Shown in pieces: positions 38,701 to 51,600 of a DNA stretch of 64,000 nt (positions are counted from its first letter, which is position 1; the number at the start of each line of letters is the position of its first letter). Under the pieces are notes generated by a model. That model searched no databases. It saw only the letters and a list, made by a program, of their open reading frames with translations, and was not told the DNA's origin. Both the position numbers and the translations under genes were made by a program. The stretch spans positions 3,410,001 through 3,474,000 of the forward strand of contig OZ176056.1 of the NCBI GenBank assembly GCA_964247055.1, written 5' to 3'. The DNA comes from Paragordius varius. Its lineage: Eukaryota > Nematomorpha.

Positions 38701-41700
38701 TTTTATCATTTAACCAAAACATACACAAAACAGAAATTAAAAAGGCAAAGCATGCCCACCTTTCATTTGCGTTTGGGTGCGGTGAGGAAGTTACAAATTT
38801 TTTGGTGCCATCCGATTTTTCATCATAATTATAGTAAGGATACTGTTGTCGCTTATCCGTCGTCATGTTATTCTCGTCACCTTTGCAGTAATAATAATTA
38901 TTCTGGCAATTGGAATTGGAATTATTATCACTAATCATATGAATCAGGGCTGGGTTATCAATCGAAACAATGTTTGAAGGTGTCTTTCCAGACAAATAAT
39001 CATTAGGCCGCCCAATTTCACTCAGGCCCAGAAGAGTTTCTACATTAGCGGTAATGCCCATGGGTGAAGCCGAATATACATTAGGGTTAGCTAGCGTTTT
39101 ACGTTTAGCTTTTAGCATAAATCTTTCATTCATTGAAGGATTTATTGCAGGTGGGACAAAAAAATCTAATCTGCACTCTTTTCCGATGGCGCCAGCTGTA
39201 GTATACATTATAGGATCGTTTTCTTCATTCTCCTCGTCATTTAATATGTTGTCCCACGAATTATTGGGTTGTTTATTTGCGTGCCCTTGATTTCCCCCTT
39301 GTTTCATATCATTTCTTGGGGCTGTTGACATACTTATTGCTAAAATAGAAACGAATCAATGGTTAGACGTTTTTAAAGTAAAAAGTTATTTTTTTGTGTC
39401 TGCATGTTTTAAAAAATAACTTTTTTGTTATGATGTTATAGTATACTACACTATATAATAAAATTAACAATTTTTTTTCCACAGTTATATCTTTAAAAAT
39501 ATGCCCGAAAACCAATTCGCCTTCAACATATTCAATCATAAATCATAACTTGAAATGGTTTCAAATATTTATGTACACAGATTTTAATTTTTAATATTTA
39601 TATTTAATGAAAAAAACCATTCATACCTGTTCCCGTTAACGTTGAAGCGCTATCATCAAAATAACCATTTTCCTCCCCATAATAATCCAATCTGGGTGTT
39701 TGACCGGCATCAAATCTGTTGTAAAGTTGATCTTTGTAATAAAAATCTGGATATTTTTGCTGTTGATGTTTTAGGTTTTGAAAATTTTGATTTGGATAAT
39801 GATGAAATTGTTTTCCTGTCCCTATTCCTGCTTTTTGTCGTTTAGCACCCATGACAGGCATAAAATCTTCGGTATCATGCATAGGTTCAACAAATGATGT
39901 ATCCTTCATTGATTTATTCGTCCCATTATTGGTATCTCCGTATGCGCGATGATCAAATTTAACGATGTTTTTAAAGCCTTCCGGGAACCAAGTTATACCT
40001 CGACTTAAGCGTTTTCGTTTAGTGTTGGTCCCTTTAACAGTGGGTGTTTGATGATGATGGAAACTGGTGTACATTACCCCAACGATGAGTGTAAGCAAAA
40101 GTAGTATAATACAAGCTATAAAGGTTGCGGTCAGCTTTCCAGTTGAACCAAATATACTACTACTGGTCTTATCATTGTTAATGCCGTTTATATCGTCCCC
40201 ATCATTTGTATAGCTGTAATCTTTGCTGCCTATATAGATGCCAAGAACACAATATATATGTAATTATGCATTCGACAAATCAAAAAATAAACCGTTCACA
40301 ACGCTTATGTATAATTACGGACAAAAAGCAGTAACCATGGTAACAAATGTAAAAAATATGTGTGCGTACACATTAAAACAAATGAAGTTGACCGATATTT
40401 TTTAGTTTTTAAAATATATATTAATAAAAATTTAAATGTTGTAAATTTTACCACTTATTATTTGAAATCAGTTCCTAACTGCTTATTTTTATAAACATAT
40501 CTACAGTCACGATGATATATGTTATAATTAATTAAAAAAGGCGTTTAGATAAAATCTAAGAAAATCATTTAATTTTCGATTGTAATTCCAATTATAGCCA
40601 CATAATTTTACCAGAAAAAAACTCTGCCTCCTAAAATTAATGCCGAGCTTATTGAGTATATAGTATGTATATCAAAATTTAAATTATAAAACAAACCTTA
40701 ACTACTAATAGACAAATGTTTTTTATAAAGATAAACATTGTTTTAAAACCTAAATGTCATTAATAAAAGCCTATAGTTATGAACTGAAAGAGGATGAATA
40801 GAGATGTAAATTGGTAATATCTCACAAATGTGGCCATAAATTTTATGGTAAAGAAATCAAGCTAAAAACAGTTTGGCTGTTTTCACAAAAATCTGTCTTT
40901 CTACGATTTGTTTTATATAAATCAATCCAAAATACATACCTTGAACAGATATTAGAGCAGCTAATTGGGGTGGCAACTTTTGTGTAACCGCTCGGGCGGC
41001 AATTAAACGGGCCGCCTCATTCACATCTATATTACAGGAGGCGGGAAATGCTGATTGTTCAGAAACCAAACTTTTGCCCACAAAATTTCGGCGATTAAAA
41101 ATGCTGTATGAGGAGGAGGATTTATCATCTTGATGACATCGGGAATCGGGTGTAAGTTTGAGAAAAACCTATAAAACAAATTATTTAATAATATATGCTT
41201 ATTGTTTAAATTGGCTATCATTACCAACTGTTTCAGTCCTGGGGTGAATTACATATTAGGAGTATTTGATAAAACTTAAGTACTTAATAAAAAATGTAAA
41301 ATTATATGATTCTAATTTTTTATATTAGTCATGTTTCCTTAGCAGAAAAATGGGACAAAATATATCGCCTATGTTTGATGTGATATATGAAGGTTATATG
41401 GATCGTTTATATTTTTGAGTTTAATTAACAAGTATAGGAGACTACTTTTAATTATATTTAATTTTCCTTTATCGTATCTTACGGATTTTAACAACTTTTA
41501 TCACAAAACATAACCAATCCGTTATTTACCATTACTTTTAATTATATTTATCCAAGCCCACACATCATTAATTTATTAACGAAATTTGTATAAAATCATC
41601 GCGTGTTCCATTAAACTCACTTATTTATATACATTCATTTACCTTAGATCCAATTATGATATCTTCTTCAGTGTCACGATTGTCATTATTTGTTGGGGTA

Positions 41701-42631
41701 GGCGTATCTGGTTTTAGCGGTGAAATATGGCCCTTTTCTAGGATGGTTGGAAAAATCATAGGGTTACCCCATCGATCCACTTGAAACGAAACATTAACCC
41801 GCAATAATTCAGATAGGCTTCGAAGAATTTTGACTCGGTTTGCATATTCTTCCGCATCTAAATGGGCATAATTTTATTAAAAGGTTACTCTTTCATAATA
41901 AATTCAACATCCTTAAACAAACTTCTTAAAAATCTCAGACAAAACCTTATTTTATTAGCACAATATGTGGAGAGCGAATCGAAAACCATTCATTTTTCTC
42001 GGTTACAATTCAACATTCAAAATTTAATTAATGGGTTTGTTTCATACATTTAAGTAACTTAATAATACCTGGAACAGTATCGAGAGAAAAACCATCATCA
42101 TCATCATTTGATTGGGCATCTTTATTATCAGTGGGTCGTTCTTCGAGCGCATTTAAGTCCTCTTTTAAAACTATGACAAGACTCCCCTCTTGGAAAGTTG
42201 GTTGAGATTCCGGTTTTTTATTGCTATCCTCATTGTTGCTGGGTAAAATATTTGTATTGTTTCGAACATTTGGTATTGATTGGCAATCGAAACCGTCAAA
42301 AAGACAACCCCGATTATTGCATTGGGGATCACACCTGTCATCACCATACAATTTCCAGCACGGTTCAAATCGTAACGGTAAACCTGGATCTATTTAATAT
42401 TAGATTTATAAATACCATTATACTGTAAAATTAAAACATATATTTTGTAATTAAATGTTCTTTCATATCCCAAAAAAAGTTTACATATAGTTTGAAACAA
42501 ACCATTACATACAAAATTTCTGTTGTTCGACATTTTTCTTCAAAGAGAAAAACAATTATAGCAAAAAGCTTGTAAAACAATGATCATTTTTACTTAATAT
42601 CTTGTTTAAAGTCTTCAATACCAACTAAATA

Positions 42632-42668
<37 letters not shown>

Positions 42669-45600
42669 TGACAAATAATCCAAAGTTTTATTTGCAAAAA
42701 ATAAAATTAATTTTACCGTAAAGCGATAAAGTAAAATCAGGGACACATTTATCCCAAGGATCAACTCCGAAAGAACAATCCTTCCCGTCCCAATTACAGG
42801 CGGCAACATTACATTCGGGTTCACAAACGCCGTTAGCAAGCATAGTTTCTGGCCTGGGGCATCCGGCTTTGCGACAAACCTAATATAGTTTGAAAAAAAT
42901 ATTTAATTTTTGCATTCAAATTGAAGAAAAAATATATTATATCTATTTGTTGGTGGACATAAATTCAGGGTGATTTTGTAAAAAATTAATATATTTTTAA
43001 TTACAAAGAAATACATATTTATGGGAAATATAGTTATTAAAGAATTTTAAAGGTATAATGAGTGTAATTAATAACAAATATTTAAATGAAATACTTTTTA
43101 AAAACTAATGGACAAAAGTCTTATTATTCTATTCATGCCCGCTTTTTAACTGTGTTTATAAAATTAATTATTCGAAAAGTGTAAAAAACTTACCAATAAT
43201 TTGTGTTGTTTTTCAAGCTCTTCATACGTTGTATGTGCCTTAGATTTGTAATAACTAATCAAATTTTCAACTATATCCGTATTATCAGTTATATTATTAT
43301 CAATAAAATTTTGTGACATTTTATGGCATCGAGAAGCATTATTATCGTTTTCCTCCGGTTGTTTAGAAGAATGGACTTCTATCGTGTAATCAGAATCACA
43401 AAAACATCTACGATCTCCCATGTTTTTGCTATTTTTTGATGATAAGTGCAAAGGATCCAAGCAGTATTCATCCGTGCGGCAAGGATGTGTTTGACATGTC
43501 CGAACAATTGTGTCACAATATTCACCAGACCATGGTTTTTCACATTGACATCTAAAAAATAATGAAACACATTGCAAAAAATTATTTTGATATACCATTT
43601 ACAGTTCAATTAATATTTGAAAAATTCAAATTCACCCTTGAACAATTCAAATTGATCATTGAACAATTCAAATTCATCCTTGAACAATTTATGTGTTTTC
43701 GAACTAATCAAACTCTTTATTAAATATAAATATATCTTTATAGCATAATTCATATTTTTTTCAGTATTATTTTAATTTAAAACAAAATTATAATTTGTAA
43801 AAAAAATATAAAAACATAAGTAATTTTTAATCTTAACATATAATTTATTTAAGGGTATATTTGAATTGTTCAAGAATGAATTTGAAATGATTTAGGGTGA
43901 ATTTGAATTGTAAATGGTATAATAACGAGGAAAGAGAATGAAAGATTTAATACCTATATTCTAAATACAATCATAATGCTTTTGCAAAAATATCTATATA
44001 AATTAGTAAAATGCTTATTTATTCACATATGCTGTAGTTAAAAGAAATGAAGGTACAAGTATTTTCCATATCGGAAAAGAATATTTTTGCTATGTATCTT
44101 CCTTATTTTAAAATTTACTGTTATAAAACTAAACTGCGGTCTTGTGTAGATTTTTTCAAACTTTTAGAGTTTAGAAGGCTATATTTTTACATTTTGTCTA
44201 TATAATTTCATTTTTTACCGTATTTTTGCAAACTTACCTAAATCCCTTGTAGGAGCGTGGATCAATTAAACATTTTGCATTATTTGCACATTTATTTTGT
44301 CGGGCATGACAAACATCTGTTTTAGTGTCACACAATTTCCCCGAGAATCCTGGCTGGCAAACGCATTGGAAATCATTGTCAAGTTGAATGCAATCCCTCG
44401 TTCCCACCGCATTACATGGGTGAGCTAAACATTCATTTACATCACCTTCACAACTAAATAGGTTTGAAAAATGAAAAAATTTTAAAAAAAATTATATTAT
44501 AAATATAAAAAAGATACAAATTCAAAGAAGAATCGGTATAATGAAATGGAAAAATTTAAAAAAATATCATTATTAATATAATTATATATAAAAAATCTAT
44601 TATCCCAAAAACGGTAAAATTTTATTATCAAATTGTATTTTTATGGCAAACACATATTTTTCCTATCACTATTCATGTTTTAGAAAATATATTATTATTC
44701 ATCTAACGCTACAGTTGTAAAATTTAACATACTCTCATAAACCATTGTGATAATTAGCAATCTTTTAATCGATAAAATTGGTATTTATAATATTTTTTTC
44801 AATATTAAGATTTAACATATTATATCATCATATTATAAATTTTACATCAATCTACTCAAAAAACTAAAAAAAAAACGGTAGAGAAATTACGTTTTTCCAA
44901 CGAAACCAGGTGGACAAATGCATTGAAAACCACCAATTTTATCGATACATGTTCCCCCATGATGACACATAACGTTTGAGCATTCATTAATATTTGTTTC
45001 ACATAAAAATCCCAGAGTTCCTGGCGGGCAGGTACATCTAAGGCAAAAAATTAAAATTTAAAAAAAATACCTAGAAAGATATATATTTTTTTTATAATTG
45101 GGTAAAATATACTTTATTAAACTGCTCGAATTTGCCTAAAACTTTTTTTATTTTGCAACCAAAAACAATGAGTTATATTTAAAAAAGCAAGGTTTGAAAA
45201 ATATGGTTGTCTTAAATATTAATATATGTTGATGAATTTATAAATAATAATTGCAGAATATCAAATGAGAACGTTAGAACGTTTTTTAAATTGCAAATTA
45301 ATTTTTACCATTAAAGGTTAATGGTTTATATATTGTCCATATAATTAGTTAGTTAACTACCATTAATATTTTCCTTTATGTTTCTTCATATTCCACTTTA
45401 AAATAATGATATTTTAGAAAATTTCAAACTATATTACCGAAAATCATTTATTAGATCATGACAAATTCCACCGTTTTTGCATGGGTTCCCTTTGCAATCA
45501 TCTATATTTCTTTCACAGTTAACACCTATATAAATTATGGAAACAAACAAAATTTTAAATAAGTCCAAATAAATTTAGAAAAAGATTGAAAAATTAATAA

Positions 45601-48600
45601 TATACCATCGAAACCAGAAGGACATTCACATAAATAATTTTGAGCCTTGGGTATTTGTAACTTTGTATTACTTTGTTCAAAAATACTGGAAGCAAATATG
45701 TGAGCGGTTGATGAACGAATTAGGCGTGTATTAATACACGTAGCTCCATTCAAACAAGGATTTCTAACATTATTTTCAAGAATATAGAAACTAAAAGTAT
45801 GGCCTGAAAAAAGAAATTTTCAGTTTATAAATACTTTTAAATGAAAATTTTACAAGAAACGGTAATCCAATAAGTCTCTAACTTAAAGTCGAGTATATAC
45901 CGATTCTAAGTATGAGTAACAAGGCTATAAACCACATTTATATCTCTTTTCTTAAATAGATTTAAGGTTTAAACTTTTGTATATATACTTTATCTGACAC
46001 TCATCATCCATAATTTCACAATGGGCCCCAGAATAACCCGGTGAGCATTGACACTTGTAGTAATTAAATTGTTCCGATGATGATCCCAAAGATAAGGAGA
46101 TGGCAGCATTTGTCGGAATAACGATATCAATACATTTCCCGCCATTGGCACAAACTGATTGACCCTTTTTAGCTTGTCGCATGGTTTGACATGAGACCAT
46201 ACGGATTTCACATGTCTCACCTAAAAATTATTAAATAAATAGTATAAAGGTGATATAAAACTAAAAAAATATAATTCAAAAAAGGCGTAAAAAATTTATG
46301 TTAAAAGATATAACCAATTATTAATAAAAAAACAAGACGATCTAAACTATTTTTATTATTGGTATTATAAAAACCAGTTTTACACTCAAATAATATTTCC
46401 AAAAAAAATTAAATAAAACTAAATAATGTTGACACAAAAACGAGGTACGATCAAAAAATATACCTATCCACCCCTCGGCACATTTACATTCAAAAAGATT
46501 TTGATTATGATCTTCGGGATTCCTGCGATTATCAGCATGATTGTCATTGAGTGGGGTACATATACCACCGTTTGCACATGGGTTCCTTGAGTTACCACTT
46601 TTTTGTTTCGTTGCAGTTAAGTCACCAAAAAATTGCAATTGATGATGAGAATCTATGGAACCGTCATCATAGTGTGGATTACAAGGATTGATCCATTTTT
46701 CACAATACATCCCATAAAAACCCGGTGGACACACGCAACTAAAATCACTTCCGGTCACCGGATTCTTAGCTACATAAGAACTTGCCTTTGAAGTATAGTT
46801 TTCATTTAATTTTTCTAGGCCAATATTAAAACTACCACCAACACCACCATATGATCGGCAGTATCCACCATTTTGGCAGACGATTTTGCTGGGCACGTGA
46901 CACGGGTCAACACGTGACTCACAATGTTTTCCTTGGAACCCAATTGGACATAAACAACTATAATCGGCAATCCCATCAATACATGTACCTCCATTCAAAC
47001 AAGACGTAGCACTGCAATCAGCTGAATTAATGTGGCATCTCTGTCCTTCCCACCCAGCTGAACATTCGCAAACCCAGGATGCCACGTAATCTAAGCATCT
47101 TCCATTATGTAGGCATGGACCTTTGCCATACTTGCCCAGGGGCGTAGTTATAACGGTCTTAGGGTCAGACGATTCATAAAGGTGATAATGGTTATGTTTG
47201 GAAATGTTGCTGACTAAAGCCGCATTGTTTTGTAAAACATTTTTATTATTATATGTGTCATAAAGTTGATGAAGTTCAAGCAATGTTAAACCTGTAAAAT
47301 GGAAAAAAAGGTTTTATTAAATATGTTAAGTTTTGGTTTTTTACCGCAAATCTTAAAAAATGAACATTCGGGTTATTCACAGATAATACCCAGTCAAGCA
47401 AATAATTTTAACTATAAAACAATTAAATTAGTTATCATAATCACAATTTTTCCATTTTTTGCATTCAATTATCTACACGACTATTATGTTATACACATGT
47501 TTAAATATTTTTTACTGTATACACAAATTCTATTGCTGTCTTAAATGCATATATAACCGGTCAGACATGTTTAAATATTTTTTACTGTATACACAAATTC
47601 TATTGCTGTCTTAAATGCATATATAACCGGTCAGAATCAACCGTAAAAACACGTATAAATACAGATGCTTGAAAAATAAATTGTAACTAGTAAGGTTTGG
47701 AATCTAAAACCACTATATAACTCAAATCAAAATTTGTTTTATGCAATAATCGATAAAAAGCAATATATATCTTTACCTTTTACAAGATTATTTCTTGCCA
47801 ACCCAATGTATTGAGACTTTTCTGGATTTTGCTCATCATTAGTTTCTACTAGTGGGTAATAGAGTTGACATTCATCAATTTCTTGTTCACACTTTTGCCC
47901 AGTGAAACCGGGTTTACATTCACATTTCCAATCTCGCCCGATAATAAAGGTGCCATCTATATCAGCTGATCTGGACGTCGTCGATGTTTCAATACATGTA
48001 CCACCATTGTTACATGGTCCAGCCATCATAGGCATAACGAGATTAGAATTGGCAAAAATTTGGTTTATTTCATACTCTGGCATATCTTGAAGAGAAAGTC
48101 CATTTTCTAACAAAGTTACTTTCATACAAATCGTTAAATTTCTCGATTGTTCTTCTTGTTTGCCATTTATATGGGGCGGCAAAAAATTCTTTGGAAACAA
48201 CGAAGCATAAGAAGAAGAATCGTTTTTATGCCTAGTTGATGTTGTTGTAAGGAGGTGTGTGGAATTGATTTCACAAAAAACCCCCGTAAACCCGGGTTGA
48301 CATTGGCAAACATAACGGTATGCGTGGTATCGATACATTGAATACTGCAAAATTTATGAATAAAATAACATAATTATATATATTTTTTATAAATTGAAAG
48401 CAACACAATTTAACATTGAATAATATGTAAACTCTAAAAAATGGCCTTTGGATTATTTATTAAGTATTGTCTTTAAATAAAATTGTACTGAATGAAAAAG
48501 GGCTTTTATTATATTTGCTTAAATTTACAAAATATTATGTATACGAGTAATTATCATATTTATTATATAGCTTTTTTTTGCATTCAAAAGCAAATATTAA

Positions 48601-51600
48601 CATTAAAAAATGTAAACTCTAATAATGAATCCTTGTTAACAAAAAGTCTCCTTAAATTTAAAATATTGTTAAATATCGTTTCCAAAACAAATTTAGAATA
48701 AATTGTAAATAGCCCTAAAAAATAAGTATAAAACTTACCTTTATGGATAAATCAATGCATTTGGCATTATTGAGGCAAGGATTTTGCCTCGGTTCACATT
48801 GCATTCCATCCAATATTTTATGGAAAGTAGAACTCGCCATTTCTCTATTTGTATTCTCATTTGTTGAAGTGTTACTACGGTCAAAATTTTGTTTACGAAT
48901 TTCTTCGAATTCACATCGTGGACCATAGTATGGCCACGTGCAATTACATTTGAATCGCATAGATCGATTTTTCACGTCAAAATTCGTTAAAATATTTATG
49001 ACATTTTCATCATACACCTCATCATTATCATTGTAATACGACATATTTTGATCGGTTTCAGAATCGTAGGAGCTTAGGGATTTTAAATTCTTACTACTGC
49101 TGTTATTATTTTTGTTTGTTAAAAGTATTTCAGTGCAAATTCCACCATTGAAACATGGTTTCGACATACTGTTTGATCTGTCATCATAATTGTAATTGTT
49201 AAAATGTTTGTTCATGCCCACGAAATTTTGGGGTATACAGGGATTAATCTCCAAATCTTTCGTATCAAGTTGATATTTTTGTTCACAAATGTCTCCATAA
49301 TAACCTAAAAGTTAAAAACAATCGAAATTATTTGTAAATTTAAATTTAAATATTTAATTATAATAAAAATTACTTTTAAATTAAGGCTGTTTAAAAATGA
49401 CTCTATTTTAAAAAAAGTAATGTTTATAAGGACAAAAGATTGATAAAATTAGTGAATCGTGGGCAAAACGAATTCAAACCAAAAAATTACAAAATTTTCA
49501 GACTTATATGTTTAGTAATAAAATTATATAAAATTATTGTTAATAGTATTAATTATTTTATCAAGAAAAAATTAGTAAAAAAACCTGCCGGACATCGACA
49601 AATAAAATTATCAATCCCATCAATACATAACCCATTATTGTGACAAGGGTTGGGTTGACATTCATTTATATTGACTTCACAACGATCCCCCGTGTATCCA
49701 GGCATACAGACACAGGTATATTTATCTAAAAAATATCAGTTAATTTTATGTTTTAAAATAAAAGATTTAAAAAAAAGTTTAAATATAGTTAAAGTCGCAA
49801 AAAATAAGAATATAGTAAAAGTTTAAAAAATACTTTTGTATGATATAAAGATCAAAATCAAAAATAAGTGTAAATTATATATATGTTTTAAGATGAAAAA
49901 TTTTAATATGTAAATTCAAAAAATACTTTTTTATAATATAAAGATTAAAGAAGAACAATATTAAAATTAAAAATAACTGTAAATTATATGTTTTAAGCTG
50001 ATATAAGATTTTTGATAAAAGTTTAGAAAAAAAATATAAAAGTTTAAAAATTATGAATATTAAATTCAAAACTTTTTTATAATTAAAAGATTAAAGGGGA
50101 AAAATATTTAAATCCAAAAATAACTGTAAATTATATATATATGTTTTAAGTTTAAAATTTTAATTATAAATTTAAAAAATATAGTACAAGTTTAAAAACA
50201 ACCTTTTTTTAATATAAATAAAGGTTAAAAATATTTAAATCCTAAAATAACTGTAAATTATATATATGTTTTAAGTTGATATAAAATTTTAAATATGAGT
50301 TAAAATAATAATATTAAAAGTTTATTAAATTGAAATTAAATTCAAAACATATTTTTTTATCATATAAAAATCCGAGATGAACATTTAAATCAAAAATAAC
50401 TCTAATTTTCGAACAAACATTATATAAGATAGTGTTAATAATATAACTCTACTTTTTTAAATGATAGAACTTACTTTTCATTACATAATATATATAAAAA
50501 CACAATTTTTCCAAAATTTAATTACAATCATGTATGTTTAGAATTGTTAAACATACGCTTTTAATTGATTATACTTTGTATTTAATTATTTACAATAAAT
50601 AGCCTCTTATTATTTTAAGGTTCAAAAATGTGCATGTAGAAAGTTGACATATCAAACACCATATCATAACAATTAAAAACAAAGTATAAAATCAATTAAA
50701 AACGTATGTTTGACAATTCTAAACATACATGACTGTAATATAACTCTACTTTTTGTGAATCATAAAACTTACTTTTCATTAAACACATTTTTTCCAAAAA
50801 ATCCAAATTACAATCATGTATGTTTAAAATTGTCAAACATACGTTTTTAATTGATTTTGCTTTGTATTTAATTGTATAAATAGGCTATTATTATTTTAAG
50901 GCATAAAAATGTGCATGTTGAAAGTTGACATATCAAACATCATATCATAACAATTAAAAATAAAGTAAAATCAATTAAAATCTAAACATACATGACTGTA
51001 GATTATAACTCTACTTTTTTGAATCATAAAACTTACTTTTCATTACATAATATTTATATAAACACCATTTTTTCCAAATAAAAATCAAATCAAATCAAAT
51101 TATAAAATTAATAAGTTGAAAAACCATACTTATTTCATCTAAACAGGTGCCATCATTCAAGCAAGGGTGTACGGCGCATTCATCATTATTAATTTCACAC
51201 CGCGGTCCGCTAAAACCGGGTTCACAAGCGCATTCAAATGCTCCGCGGGTATTAACACACGTACCTCCATGTTCACATGGTAACAAACCTTTTTTTTGCG
51301 GTTAAGACAAAATAAAAATCAAAAAATGTTATTATCAAATAAATTGGAAATGTATTTTGAATATTTTTTGATCTTATTATTATTGAATTTTGTATAATTT
51401 TATGTGCAAAGCGTATAATAAAACCTTTTTTTTACTGAATTTTTTAAAGGATATGTATCAAATGAAAATCAAACTCCATTAATATATAATCAAATTTATT
51501 AACATACATTCTAAATCCTATTTATTGTATAATATCCCATTTATAATTCTTTAGGTTAAATCTCTAAAAAGTGAGGAAAGGTATTTCTTCCATGTATGTT

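Noticed and set aside
45791-45815. Alternative acceptor (TTTTTTCAG) for Notch exon 15
   Set aside because: Has a better polypyrimidine tract but gives an in-frame TAG; the next AG keeps the EGF frame.
45990-46220. 76-codon open frame overlapping Notch exon 14
   Set aside because: Shifted frame of a real EGF exon; lacks the cysteine pattern.
49875-50069. 64-codon minus-strand frame in Notch intron 9
   Set aside because: Low-complexity product of the minisatellite.
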